Positions 22,380-34,819 of a DNA stretch of 64,000 nt are shown piece by piece. Within the stretch, counting starts at the first letter, position 1, and every line of letters begins with the position of its first letter. The position numbers and the translations under genes were made by a program. The notes beneath the pieces are model-generated. The model did no database searches. It saw nothing but the letters and a program-made list of their open reading frames with translations, and was not told where the DNA came from. The stretch spans positions 4,267,890-4,331,889 of the forward strand of contig CM070504.1 of assembly GCA_036346375.1 (NCBI GenBank), written 5' to 3'. The DNA comes from Guadua angustifolia. Lineage: Eukaryota > Streptophyta > Magnoliopsida > Poales > Poaceae.

Positions 22380-25300
22380 GGCATCAGCGATCCGATGGAA
22401 GGAAGAGTGGCGAGCTTGAGGAAGAGATGAAGGAGTGAAGAATGATCTTGAGTTGAAGGAAATGTTCGGAGAGATGATGAGGATGTGGAAGGGCAAAAAT
22501 CCGGTGGAGGCGGAGACGGAACTACTTGCGGCTGATCCCAGAGCGGCTGATCCGAAGGAGGTGATTGGTGGGGGCGTTCAAGGGGGGCGCCGAGTCCACC
22601 GAGAAGGAGGCGGCCGTGTCGGGGGAGGCAGGATCCCTGGCGATCGACCTCTGGGTCGGCGGGAGATCCTGGAAGAATAGAGGAGGAGGATGGCCGAGCG
22701 CTGGACACCACGTCTGCCTCGGTTCGACACAGCCGAATGTATGACGGACAAGGGATCCCCGAGTTGGTTCTTGCCCATTACGAACATTACTTCCGTGTAC
22801 ACAAGATCAAAGAAGAGGTGGGTCAAGTGGCGGGACTTCATCTGTCGGGGGCGCAAGGCGTCTTTGGACAATTAGCGAGAAGAGGCAGTGGATTGCGTGG
22901 GAGGACTTCTCTGAGGCTTTTGTCTTTGAGGTTCACGCGACATTCAGTAGCAGGGCATTGGGCGATTTAGCGAACTTCAAGCAGGGCAACAAAATGTGGA
23001 TGAGTATGCTCGTGAATTTCAAAGATTCTTTGGCGAGAGTTAGAGGATGAGAAGAGCGGAACCAGTTGAATTGTTTATTGCGGGGTTGTCTCTGGCGTTG
23101 GGAGCGGAGAATGCAGCGGGCGCCCTCATGATTTGGCGGAGGCGATCTGGCGAAAGCGAGGCGAAGCAAGGAAGAAGCGTGGCTTGCAAAAGCGATCGAG
23201 TGATCGCGGCGGGAAGAAGCGAGCATGGCGCCACGACCTGGTCGCCATGGCATCGATACACCTCTCGCCGGTGCAACATCGGCGGCGAGTGGCGGCGGAG
23301 GCGGCGTCTGGAGGTTCTTCTGCGAGCTAGCGATAGGAATCAAGGAGGGTCCATTGTCGGCGACAAAGGGAACAAGCGGTGGGGAAATCGGCGGAGGAGC
23401 GGGCGTGTTGTTCCGCCACCGGCATGCAAAGCACGGCGGATCGACTCCCCATCGCCTTGTTGTCCGTGACGATTAGCGAAAGGAGAGCAAAAGGTCTCTG
23501 TTACAACTGCGATGAAGTGTATACTCGTGGACACAAATGCAAGAGGTTGTTCCATCTGGAAGTGGAGGAAGAAGAGGAAGCAGAGAATGAGGAGGAGATC
23601 GATCCAGGAGTTCTGTTGAAGCTGCTCTGTCATTGATCGCAGCAGTGGGACCAAAACAAGGGGATACCATGCAAGTAGAGGTTGAAATGGAGGGAAAGAA
23701 GTGGTTAGGATTGATTGACAATGCGATCGCACAATTTCCTCGGTGCTTATCTTCTTGTGACGAGGTTGGAGTCGGAGGAAGGTGAAGGTGGAAATGAGAA
23801 GCAACCAACGTGTTAAGGTGGTGATGGATGGCATCTACCTGTCTGGGCCACACAGGAGACGAGTTCACCATTCAAGGTCGGCAGTTTTCAGCCCCATTCA
23901 CAGTGCTACCAGTGGACACATTTGATTTGATCTTGGGTGTTCAGTGGCTGAAGACACTCGGTAGTTTGACCATGGAGTTTGAAGATCATGGGAAGGAAGT
24001 GAAGCTACAAGGATTACTCAAGAAGAGAGGGGTTGAAGTGATGCAAATCAGCATGGAGGAGACACAATTATTTGAATTCCTCCTGGACTCTTTTGCGGAT
24101 ATCTTTGAGGAACCGCAAGGGCTCCCTCCAGTTAGAGTTTGTGACCATAGAATTCCTCTGGAGGTTGGCACTAATCCAGTAGCAGTACGTCCGTATAGAT
24201 ATCCTTACAGGCAGAAGGATGAGATTGAACGGCAGTGTGAACAGATGTTACAACAGGGGATTATCAGGTCGAGTCAGTCACCTTTCTCATCACCTGTTTG
24301 CTAGTGAAGAAGGCGGATGGGAATTGGAGATTACGTGTGGATTATAGAAATTTGAGCGAAGACCATTAAGGATAAATTTCGATCCCGTTATCGAAGAGCT
24401 ACTAGATGAGTTGGGGCGCCGCTACTTCACTAAATTGGATTTGAGGTCGGGTACCATCAAGTCCGAATGAATGAGGCCGACATCAAAAGACGGCTTCGGG
24501 GCGCATCATGGACATTACGAGTTCCTTGTGATGCCTTTGGTCGTCAATCGCCTTCCACCTTCAAGCGTTGATGAATGAGGTGCTTAGGGAGTTCTTGCGT
24601 AAGTTCGTGTTGGTGTTTTTGATGACATCCTTATATCTGTGAGAACAACTCGAGGAGCACATAGAGCATTTGGGGAAGGTGTTGGCTCGGTGAGAGAGAA
24701 TCGATTGTACTTGAAGAAGTCTAAGTGTGCTTTTGCACAAGAACGATTAGTATCTGGGACACCTCATCTCCGATTCGGGAGTAGCGGTAAACCCAACCAA
24801 AATCGAGCGATGGAGGAGTGGCCACAACCAAAGAACGATCCGCGAGTTGCGTGGCTTCTTAGGCTTGGCGGGATATTATAGGCGATTTATCAAGGACTAT
24901 CTTTGCCATAGCCGATCCTTTAACAACATTATTAAAGAAGAATAGTTTTGGATGGAATCTGAATGAGAAGCATTGGCAGATTGAAGAAGGCCCTACTCGG
25001 CTCTATCTTACAGATGCGGATTTTTCATTACCCTTTGAAGTGGAATGTGATGCATTAGGAGCGAGCATTGGGGCCGTCCTTCAGCCAGAAACGGGCACCG
25101 ATTGCTTATTTTAGCGAGAAGTCGGCCGGTGGCGTCACCGGAAGTTAGCTGCTTATGAGCGAGAACTTATTGGATTGTCCAAAGCTGTGCGCCACTGGCG
25201 ACCTTACTTATGGGGACAAGAGTTCATAGTCCGCACCGATCATGGGAGCCTCAAATTTTTGCTTGAACAAGCCTTAATCACCCCTCCGCAACAACACTGG

Positions 25301-26716
25301 TTGAGTAAATTGATGGGTTTCGATTTTCGAGTGGAATACAAGCCAGGCAAGCACAATCAAGCCGCAAATGCACTATCCCGATCTCCGGAAGACCATGGCA
25401 TATGTGTAGCTTTGTCGGTTGGGAAGGATGTAACTCGTGAGCAATGGATGGAGGTACTGAAGCAAGACCCGGAGGTTCAGAAGAAGATGGCGCAAGTCTC
25501 GGACCGTGGTGACATTCGACGAACATGGCATCACCGAAGGTCGATGGGAGAGCCAAGGAGGGCTGCTTTGTCACGAGATGGCAAGTTATGGGTTCTCGCT
25601 CGTCTCCCTTGATAGAGAGAATGGTAGGCTGCTTGTGCGACTTGACACATGAAGGCATTGAAAACTTATCACCGGCCGGGCTATGTCTTGGTGGGAGCAA
25701 CAAAAGGAGACGATTCGGATTTCGTAGCCAAGTGTGCGGTTTGTCGACAACACAAAGCAAGCACTCAAGCCCTGTGGTCTCTGCAGCCCTGCCCATTCCC
25801 CATCAAATCTGGGCTGACATCTCCATGGATTTTATCACTGACCTGCCGAAGTCGCAAGGAAAAAGCGCTTTCTTTGGTAGTTGTTGATCGGTACATCCAA
25901 ATATGCCCATTTCCTGCCCCTCAATAGACACCTGCTTGACATCTGCGGTGGCAAATCTTTTCTTTGACCAGGTTGTGCGATTACACGGGATACCGGAGTC
26001 CATTGTTTCTGATCGAGATCCCGTGTTTCTTAGCGCATTTTGGCAAGGACTTTTTAAGCGAAGTGGTACAACCCTGTTGTTCTCTACAGCCTATCATCCG
26101 CAGACGGACGGGCAAACTGAAGTTGTGAACAGAACCATTGAGATGTATTTGCGGTGTCTGGCGGCCACAAACCCCTCTTCTTGGACAAAATGGGTGCCAT
26201 GGGCGGAGTACTGTTATAATACATCCTTCCATTCGTCCCATCGCCTCACACCATTTGAGTTGGTATATGGAAGAGTCCTCCACCATTGCTTCCTTATCAA
26301 CGGGGCTCCACAAGTATTGATTCGATGGATTGTACTTTGGTGGACCGAGATGTTCTCTTGCAGCAAGCCAAAACTCAATTGTTGCATGCTCAAAACAGAA
26401 TGAAACAGCTATTATGATGGCAAGCATCGCGAAGAAAGTTTTGAAGTGGGATCGTGGGTGTGGCTCAAGCTTCAAAGACATCGGCAGAGACCGCTCATGA
26501 CTCATCTTCTTGGTCAAAGTTCTCCCTCGTTTCTATGGTCCTTTCCAGATTTTGCGGCGAGTTGGTGAAGTGGCTTATAAGCTGCAGCTTACGGAGAGTT
26601 CCCGCATTCACAATGTTTTCCACGTCTCCTTGCTTAAACGATTCAAAAGAACTCCTCCGGCACAAGTGGTTGATCTTCCGGCCGAGTTCTTGCCACCACG
26701 GAGGTTGATCGTCTGA
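22380..26716 (+). pseudogene. gypsy gag-pol, frameshifted
   Basis: Order seen: gag region with a C-terminal zinc knuckle (GLCYNCDEVYTRGHKC, near 23500); protease and the start of reverse transcriptase in one frame at 23828-24304 (FDLILGVQWLKTLGS, then FEEPQGLPP); reverse transcriptase 24304-24900 scattered over frames, with a FDDIL-type catalytic box near 24615; RNase H with TDHGSLKFLLEQ and VEYKPGKHNQAANALSR (near 25230-25380); integrase with a CxxC zinc end (near 25730), DFITDLPKSQG, VSDRDPVFLS and YHPQTDGQTEVVNRT (25800-26160); and a tail with IHNVFHVSLLKRF (26600). At least ten frame breaks, many at short homopolymers, prevent expression as one polyprotein. Confidence 0.88.
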
Positions 26717-26877
26717 ACCTTACATGTTGTTGGCTCAGATGTTCCTTAATGGCGGCCAATTCTTGGTACATCGACGAGCGAATCGGCGGATGAGGCGGCG
26801 TGGATGGATGCCATTGTTCTGCGGCGTTCATTTCTGATTGTAAGCTTGAGGACAAGCTTAATTTTGAGGAGGAGTGA

Positions 26878-27271
26878 TGTTAGGGCTTTGTTTGTGATCG
26901 GGTCTTTGTAAGACGCCAGTGGGGCCGTTAATGTAAGAGAGGAGTCCTTGACGGTTCTGGTGTTGTCCCTGTTTTGGCGGCCATTGTTAGGAGGAAGGGA
27001 GAGAATCTCGGGTTGTTAGAAAAGCATCGGGTTGGTTAGGAAAAGAAGAGGAGGCGATTCGGATGGAGGAGGCGCCGGAGAGGTTAAGAGGAAGAGGAAA
27101 CAGAGGAAGGGACCTTTTGGCAATCAACTTCGAGAATCGGCGGTGGCTCGACAACGGCTCTATCACGGTGGCGACCACGAAGGGTCGGTGAGTTCAACAT
27201 CATCCGCTTGCGTCGGGCCTTCGCCAGTACGAGCTTCGAGTTGGCGCATACCTCTTTGCCAGCCCGTAACA
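26878..27271 (+). repeat. gypsy 3' LTR
   Basis: 394 bp; ends cccgtaaca directly before the target duplication gtttc. Confidence 0.9.
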
Positions 27272-27276
27272 GTTTC

Positions 27277-28121
27277 CCCTTGCTAGACTTAATCATCGAC
27301 TCCTAGTTTTATATTGCAATCCCACCGTTATCTGATCCATTTGCTTCTTTGTGGTCTCTCTGAAGATTCTTTGCACTGCTTATGGCTATGGGTGATTACT
27401 ATCAGTTACAAGCATCAGTCGACTGTAGAATCTAGCCATTTACAACGCCTTGTTGTGAGATCGTGAGTATTTGAACAGTCCTTTTAGTTGCATATGTTCT
27501 GTGGTTACTAGTTAACCAGTAACTGGAAGTGCAAACTGGTTCAAGGCTTGTTTTATGACCAATATTGTTGTCAAACTAATGCTAGAACTTTGATGTGGGG
27601 GCACTTCCATCAGTAGCAAACAGTATGATCGCATGGATGTAAGGGTGGTGTTTGTAACTTTGGACTTCAGTATGGTAGCAATTGTGCATACCGCTATGCC
27701 AGTGTGAAGATTTCGTGCGGAGATGTTCAACAGTTCAAGGGGCTATTTGACTCTGATGTTCATCGTTAGAGTTCTTGCCTTGTCTTTTCCAGGCTGAGTC
27801 GTTTGGTATATGTTAGTGTAGTACTAGCAGAATATTGTAATGTTAGTAGTGTGTACAATGGTAGTAATACTGCACATTATATGTATAACTACAACAATGT
27901 TCGGATAATATTACGAGAATAATCATGTAATCGGTATAATAATAGTACAATTAGAAGTGCATGATTTGATGGGATTAATACGTTATGTAATACCTGAAAT
28001 GACAATGTTAGCAGAACGAGTCGTGTATTAAATAACAGCAACACTACGAAAAGTAAATAAAACTAATAATTATTGTTATGTTAGTGCAAATAGTATGACA
28101 TGAGTACTACTGATTACAGAG
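27277..28121. other. Non-coding stretch after the gypsy element
   Basis: AT-rich, no gene seen. The first part may be the displaced continuation of the DUF1997 3' UTR. From about 27800 to 28110 there is a run of gtagta/ataata-like words without a clean repeat unit. Confidence 0.35.
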
Positions 28122-29245
28122 GTGACGAACTGTCTGTTTGGACATAATACGCGTGCGTCATTTGCTATGGTAGGTACTACATGGCTGATATCCAAAATTT
28201 GTTCGTGTTTTTATGGCGATGGCGTTGTTCGAGAGAGTCCATATGGGGTAGACCTTTTGAACTGCGAATGGAAGGTGATACGGGCTCTGGGTCTGACAGA
28301 GATGGGCTTGGGCGAGTTTCGTAGGTGCGTGCGGAGTGCATTTGATGGGGAGACCGCCTGAAAGAAGCTTGCAATTGAGGCCGTTCATGTCAGAGCTGTG
28401 GGAGGTTCAACCGACTATTTGTGGGCGTTGTGCAAGATCGCGGAAAGCGCATAATGGGGGAATACATGCAAATTGTGATGAACCCTTAGGTGCGGATAGA
28501 CCGTCGCCCAATGGTTTATATGCGCTTCCTGGAAAGAGGAGAAACCTTAAGTCCTTGTGGTAGCGGTGGCGCCGTCGTCGAAGCATCATCTGTGAGCATC
28601 CGGGAGGACACTGCTGTGGATGAATTTCAGCCAAATGAAAAATATTAGGTGGTGGTGGTCCACTCGCATTGACTGCCATGAGCTCTTGGAAGATCTGAAT
28701 GATGTAGCAACATTTGATGATGATAAGGATGTCGGCACAGATAGCAGTGGAAATGACGATGCAGCTCCCATCGGTGGTATTATGTCCACTGATGTAGAGT
28801 ACGTATCTTCACTCCTTGATGATCTGGCGATGTCATCCCTCGTGTTGTCGGATGAAGGCAGCCATGGTTGGGCCTTCGATCAAAATACTCTTCTGGTAGG
28901 ACAACGCTTCCCTACAAAGAGTGCCGCCCAGCAGGCAATTGTGAGATATGCGGTGTACAACAGCTGCACGTACTAGGTGCATAGGTCCAATCCGGATACG
29001 ACATTGTGAAGTGCCTCGATGTTGATTGTCCCGGCAAGATCCGTGCTCAGAAATTCAAGGGCACGACCGTCCTGACGGATCACACTTGTGTGCTTACTGA
29101 GTCATTGCAGAAGCATATAAATGTGACGTCCTCATATGTGGCCAGCCTTATTTCTCACTTGGTCACGGTGGACGTCACTGTTTCACCGAAGCTACTGATG
29201 GCTGACATGGTTAACATGGCAGAGGTGCATGGCAGCTGGCTGTGA
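28122..29245 (+). pseudogene. MULE (MuDR-like) transposase N-terminal remnant
   Basis: Three frames line up as the N-terminal part of a plant Mutator-like transposase. 28122-28361 has the opening domain (FYGDGVVRESPYGVDL, then WKVIRALGLTEMG). 28620-28976 has an acidic linker and the FRS/MuDR-type block WAFDQNTLLVGQRFPTKSAA with QAIVRYAVY. 29006-29245 has the cysteine/histidine DNA-binding part (VKCLDVDCPGKIRAQ-like start, DHTCVLTE) and NVTSSYVASLIS. Stops and frame changes separate them (for example the tag at about 28974-28976). The catalytic DDE domain is absent, so this is a 5' relic. No terminal inverted repeats were found. Confidence 0.65.
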
Positions 29246-29459
29246 AGTTTCAGGGCATAGAAACAATTAGTGTGCTATGTATAATTGGTTTTGACTTTAC
29301 CGAATCGAGTCATATTTCTTTTGTGAGCTATTGAGAACTAAGATACAAATGTTTTGTATAAGGACTATAACCTTTATGAGTTGTGAGTGAAGACTGTCAT
29401 AAATGTTACTTGTAAAGAAATCTTATTAATTTGCTTATGCGGATGTGTGTGAGTTTTCC

Positions 29460-30816
29460 TCTATAATTTATACTAGCAATAATAGCACGCTACGCTGCAC
29501 CGTTCTGTAGAGTCGATAGGACCCATCGGCAAATTCATGGAGCCGTATTTTCGGTTTTTATATTTATTTAAAAAAATAGGTCGTTAGCTATAAACCTTCA
29601 ACGAAGCTATGTTTTTTTAGAAAACCGCGGTTACAACCCGTCGTTTGATAAAATTTGTCGAATTTTCGATTTTTGTAATTTTTAAATAAAATGGGTCGGT
29701 AGGACCCGTTGGCGAATCCATAGGATATTACAAACCTTTGATAAATCCGCGTTTAATCTACGGGTTACTATAAACCTTCGACGAATCTGCGTTTTTTTAG
29801 AAAACCGTGGTTGTTTTTTTTACGCATTTTGGGATATTTGATCGTTTTTTTGTTTTTTGTGTTTGCTAAAAAAAATGGGTCATTAGGACCCGCCGGCAAA
29901 TCTATGGGTCGCTATAAATCTTTGGACGAATCTACGTTTTTTTTAAAAAAAACCCCCGGTTATGACCCGTTGGCAAATCCATAAGTTGTTATAAACTTTC
30001 GACGAATCCGTGTTTTTTTTGTCGATGCGTGTTTTATTTAGAAAATTGTGGTTGAATCTGTGTATTTTCTTTTTTTGTTTTTTGTGTTTGTTAAAAAAAA
30101 TGGGTCGTTAGGATCCGCCGGCGAATCTATGGGTCGCTATAAATCTTTGGACGAATCTATTTTTTTTAAAAAAAACCTGTGGTTATGACCCGTTGGCAAA
30201 TACACAAGTTGTTATAAACCTTCGACGAATCCGTGTTTTTTTGTCGATGCGTATTTTATTTAGAAAATTGCGGTTGAATATGTGTTTTTTTTTAAAAGAA
30301 AAGTGCGGCCGTTTTTTTTATGTATTTCCTTTTTTAAAAGGATGCTCGGACCCGTGGGCGAATCCATGAACCGCTATAAACTTTCGACGAATCTGGTTTT
30401 TTCGTTTTTTGGTTTTTTTGTGTTTGTTAAAAAAAAATAGGTCGTTAGGACCCGCCGGCGAATCTATGGGTCGCTATAAATCTTTGGACGAATCTACTTT
30501 TTTTAAAAAAAAATCCGGGGAAAACGGAGAAAGGACCTGAACGTAAGGAGCAAAGACCTGTTTGTTATTTTTTTGGACCTGTTCGCTATCTTGAAAAATT
30601 AGAAAAGGGCTTGTTCGCGATTTGAATTTAACGTGAGTCTTTTTCCGTAAAATACCGCACGAGGGGCCGAAACGCGATTAAGAAAAAAATCTTTCCCTCA
30701 CAAGAAATCGCGAAGGGTCTATTTGTAATCCGTAAGGACCTATCCGTAATTCGAAGAAATAGAGGGGTTTTTTTGCAAAATGGCGTGCGGTGACAGGTGG
30801 CTAGCCTGGTCTCTAA
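29460..30816 (+). mobile_element. Helitron-like repeat, copy 2 (tentative), with internal tandem units
   Basis: Starts tctataatttatactagcaa followed by a cgctacgct stretch. The last ~290 bp (30525-30816) match 6049-6340. It ends ...ctctaa, so CTAA stands where copy 1 has CTGG (CTRR rule of Helitrons). The interior is a degenerate tandem array (separate entry). No protein is coded. Assignment rests on shared ends only. Confidence 0.4.
29500..30510. repeat. Degenerate tandem array, units of roughly 170-340 bp
   Basis: The phrase gacccgccggcgaatctatg (with variants) followed by gggtcgctataaatctttgg recurs at about 29510, 29705, 29885, 30112 and 30446. It alternates with T-tracts and ttcgacgaatcc words. 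The units are similar but not equal in length. Non-coding. Confidence 0.7.
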
Positions 30817-31505
30817 GGTCTGTTGTGTACTATTTGTAATGAAGTCTCCTGATTTGCCTTATATGATCTGAACCGACTGCATCGGTGGTGGTGTTATCTT
30901 GAATGATGACGCTCAAATCGAATGAAAATCATGCAAATTGTGAGATGTGCTTTGATTGAATTGAGGTTGTGTGTAGATGTGTATTTGTACTTGATGTTAA
31001 CATTTGGGTAGCTGTGTGTATGCTAATTGCTAACATTGGATGTGTAAGCGCTTATATATACATATATATATGATTATTCTTGTATGAGGTTATTCATTGT
31101 ATGCATTAGGAGAGACAGGCATGGCTTAGGGATTTGGATTTTGGATGGACTCTTATAGGATTGCAATGTAATTATGTAAATATATACAAGAATTAAACTG
31201 TAAATTTAATTGTTACTTTTAGTATTTTTGCTAATATGAATGCATCTGTGAATGACTTATTTGCCCTGAGGAATTAAACCTTGGTGGCATATGATTGCCA
31301 TTATGCAATTGGGCCAATATTGATGTATCTAATGTTCATGCAGCAATTATTTATAGGTATATGTGTATATGTATATTTGTCTGCACTTGTATAGTCTTCC
31401 TGATTATTATGTACTTTGATTTTGATTGTGGCAATGATTAATGCAAGTTAATATGACTTAGTGTATTAAGAGAAATAAGATGGCTTGATATGCTCATTGA
31501 TCTAA
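30817..31505. other. AT-rich intergenic stretch
   Basis: No gene or bounded element seen; contains a short (ta)n run near 31050-31075. Confidence 0.3.
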
Positions 31506-31736
31506 GGGTGTGTTTGGTAGGGCTCCAGCTCCACCAGATCTATGGATCTGGTGGAGTTGGGTATTTCTAGCTCCACAAAATCCTTGAAGCTGGAGTTGTG
31601 AGTATATTAAGAGTGTTTAGATGGATCATCTTGTTTACATTTTAGACCAGAAATATGAATTTAATTTACTTTATTTTAGCCTACAAGTTTCAGATCTCAG
31701 GAGAAGCTAGGATCTGGAGCTCTACCAAACAGACCC
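31506..31736. mobile_element. Tourist/Harbinger-type MITE, family A copy 1 (231 bp)
   Basis: Ends GGGTGTGTTTGGTAGGGCTC and, inverted, GAGCTCTACCAAACAGACCC. TAA is duplicated at 31503-31505 and 31737-31739. The same family is present at 34340, 35902 and 45612. Confidence 0.8.
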
Positions 31737-31767
31737 TAAGTATCAAAATGCTATGGGTTTGACATCA

Positions 31768-32384
31768 GGGCCAGCCTTGAGGGGGGGGGGGTAGGGTGGG
31801 CGGTCGCCCCGGGCCCCCAAAGTCATAGGGCCCCTCAGGTATGCAACTACACCATGGGCTTTTGGCCCAGTCACGAGCAAACGCGAGCAACTACACCAGA
31901 TTTGAAGTACTCAGTGTTTAAAGATATATTCGGATTTTTATTGAGCTCAAGCACCCTGAAGTCATTAAATGATAGTGAACTTGAAGAGTGTTGCACTAAA
32001 TTTGTAGACACTTTCTCTCATGATGATTTATCTGATGGTGAGATACATGATCTTATTTCTGAATTAAAGATTATGAAATTCACTTTGCTAGATGGTGCAT
32101 TGTCTACTATGGAGATTTTCGAGCATGTCAGAGATGTGGATTGTTATTCTAATGTCTCCATTGCTTATCGAACCTTATTTATTGTGCCTGTGACTATTGC
32201 ATCGGCTGAAAGAAGCTTTTCAAAATTAAAATTATTGAAAAACTATTTGAGATCAACAATGACTCAAGAAAGGTTAAATGATTTGGCGACTTTATGCATC
32301 GAGAAGAAGTTATTGGACGAGATTGATATCAATAGTATAATCGATGACTTTGTATCACAACATGTGTTAGAAGAAATTTTTTAA
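31768..32384 (+). pseudogene. hAT transposase C-terminal remnant
   Basis: The open frame 31854-32384 ends in the hAT dimerisation domain: YSNVSIAYRTLFIVPVTIAS, then AERSFSKLKLLKNYLRSTM, ERLNDLATLCIEKKLLDEI and a natural stop. This is the conserved C-terminus of plant hAT transposases of the zinc-finger MYM-like type. The N-terminal zinc finger and catalytic core are missing. A stretch at 31768-31845 (cagggccagcc, a G10 run, ccccgggcccccaa) resembles the GC-rich end of such elements and sits where the missing coding part should be, so this looks like an internally deleted copy. The first ~20 residues of the frame are probably not original coding sequence. Confidence 0.75.
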
Positions 32385-32509
32385 GATGATACCAAGTGCC
32401 AAGTAAGTGTTTATGATTACAATTTACATTTGTCATTTTATAAACTTTAAATTGTTCTATAGAAGTATTTTTTGTGCATCGAATATTAATTTCTTCAATG
32501 ATGTGTGCT

Positions 32510-32512
<3 letters not shown>

Positions 32513-32558
<46 letters not shown>
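32513..32558. repeat. (AC)23 microsatellite
   Basis: Uninterrupted AC dinucleotide repeat of 46 bases. Confidence 0.97.
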
Positions 32559-32560
<2 letters not shown>

Positions 32561-32599
32561 TTTGACATATGCCTTAGAGTATCCATCCAAAGTTTATGA

Positions 32600-34336
32600 C
32601 TTTGCTCTAAGTATTGATTGGAAAGTACATAGACAAAAACATAGTCAAGCTAAAAATCTAAGTTAGTGTTTAGGCGTGTGTGCTTTATAATATTGAGTCT
32701 GATAACATAAGCTATGTTGATTTAAAATCTTTGTCTTATAACACAACTTGTGTGGATCCAAACAGGATTGTGTTTTATGTATTTGGCATTTGAATGTGAT
32801 GATAAAAGTAATTGTAGTATTATGCACTTCTAATATTATTTTAATGATTTGAGGTTATCTATATGCCCATGAAATTTATTGTTAAGTGCAGGCATCATCG
32901 ATTTTATTGTTACAGTTTACTGGGTTTTGCTTCGGTTGGAGTGATGCGTCGAGTAGAGATCAAATCTAGGGTAAATGTTTTAGTACCTGAAGGGTCGAGC
33001 ATCGGTGATTTTGAGTTGGTCCTATTAGTCTTTTAACGGAAAATAGACAGACAACAATAATGTCCCACTTCATTACAGGTAACAAACGTGTGGGTTTTAC
33101 AACAAACAAGGTCGAAATGTATTCAATTTCCCTGTCTAGTATGAGTTACCCGATAAATATGCAGAGCTGTTTGAAAAATCGATGAAAATCACTCAACTGA
33201 TTAGTCTGGCTCAAGATTTGGAGCTAGACGGTAAACCGGTTCAATTCAAATTAAAATTAAAAAAATTCAGGAAATTTGGAAAAACTTATCCAAAAGTTTC
33301 ATAAAATTATTATCAATAGATTTTTTTACTTTTGGCATGATTTTTAAAAAAACAAATTTGGGAGATGTTTTTTAGCAAAACCGAATATAAATAATAGAAA
33401 AAGAAAAAAAAGGGGGACAAAGCAGGTAGTAATTCAAGATTTAATTGAGCTATCAAATCATGTTGTAAATTTTTTATTTTTTGTGAGGTGCTGATGCAAT
33501 AGAAATGGTTCTCTAAAATTTTTAGATTATGATCAGACCTATACATTTTTGTAAAATTCTGAGAGTGCAACTTTCTTTGTATATGCTCTTCTATTTTTTA
33601 TTTTTTAGGGGAAACAAATGAATTCTAATATTTATAAAATTTTTACTACATGATCCTTAGTCATGTTTTATGATACCATTAAAATTTCATACCATTATCA
33701 AGCTTGTAAAGTTTTATAAAAATCTGAAAGTGGCTCTGTTCCTTATCATTTATTGCTATGTTTTATTTTTCAGAAGCAATAAAAGAATTAAAAAATTATT
33801 GAAATTTATCTGAGGTATTTTATAGATTAATTGGGATTTATTCAAAATTTCTACAATTTTTTTTCCAATTTTCTTTGAATTTTTTTTCAATTTTTCTTGA
33901 GTGTACCGATTTTTTATGTAAACCAGTCGAAAATCAGACAAAATCGATGAAAAATAAAACAAAACCAATTGAAATAAAAAAAAACTAGTCCTTGAGTGTG
34001 CTGATTTAGGTAGAAAATTGAACAAAACCGGTCAAAATCAAACCAAATTGGTCATTTTCTCTTTTTTTGCCACTTTTTAACTACTGAATTCAAAATTTTG
34101 ACTTTGCAATGTATTCCATTTTGACCATTTTTTACAAAAATCGATACCGACAGGGTGATGATTTTCCAGCTCGATTAGGTAATGTAAACCGTGCTCCAAC
34201 TCCCTTCCATCGAAGACAGATTTGACGGTTTATAAATTAAGTTCACACATTGTTGATGTACTCTATGCAACATCTACCGGTTTGGATACATCTTGTTCAA
34301 GATTTTTTTTCCTCCAGGATGCTTAGTGCTAGAAAT
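32600..34336. other. AT-rich intergenic stretch, probably old element debris
   Basis: No gene recognised. 33180-34190 has repeated aaaccggt/ccaattgaaa words and long A/T tracts, like decayed LTR-element sequence, but no LTR pair or target duplication could be read. Confidence 0.3.
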
Positions 34337-34339
34337 ATA

Positions 34340-34539
34340 GGCCCTATTTAGTAGAGCTCTAGATCCCAGCTTCACCTGAGATCTGAAACTTGTAGGCTAA
34401 AATAAAGTGAATTAAATTTATATTTTTAGTCTAAAATATAAACAAGATGGTCTATCTAAACACTCTTAAAGTACCAACAACTCTAGCTCTACGGATCTGA
34501 TGAAACTAGAAATACTCAGGAGTTGTACCAAACACACCC
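34340..34539. mobile_element. Tourist/Harbinger-type MITE, family A copy 2 (200 bp)
   Basis: Starts ggccctatttagtagagct and ends gttgtaccaaacacaccc. Three-base duplication ATA at 34337-34339 and 34540-34542. Opposite orientation to copy 1. Confidence 0.7.
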
Positions 34540-34819
34540 ATAGTTTCGACAAATTCCGGACGATACATGTGTTGACATTTCAGTTGCTTGGATACAATAT
34601 GAAAACATAAGCATTCCTCACAGCTCAACTGTCCAATATAAACTGCACAATCGAATACAAGGATGGCTATACCAGAGCAGCATAAAGACATGCCAAGTTC
34701 TTCCATCCGACATTAATTATTACCGGCTAGCTTGACTGCACATTTTTTTTTTAAAAAAAAGAACACACAGCCATCTTCAGCGTTACTTACTGGCTAGCAA
34801 ACCAAAAAAAGAAAGAGCC

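Larger units (their letters stand above)
21944..27271 (+). mobile_element. Ty3/gypsy LTR retrotransposon just downstream of the DUF1997 gene
   Basis: LTRs 21944-22341 and 26878-27271 (about 395 bp) both begin TGTTAGGGC and end cccgtaaca. A perfect target duplication GTTTC lies at 21939-21943 and 27272-27276. The primer binding site tggtatcagagc is at 22345-22356, and a purine tract (gaggaggag) precedes the right LTR. The interior of 4.5 kb keeps gag, protease, reverse transcriptase, RNase H, integrase and a C-terminal chromodomain-like tail in normal gypsy order, but in several frames. Confidence 0.92.

Noticed and set aside
22190..22711. 173-codon minus-strand frame
   Set aside because: It overlaps the gypsy 5' LTR and gag start; proline/serine-rich shadow of the plus strand.
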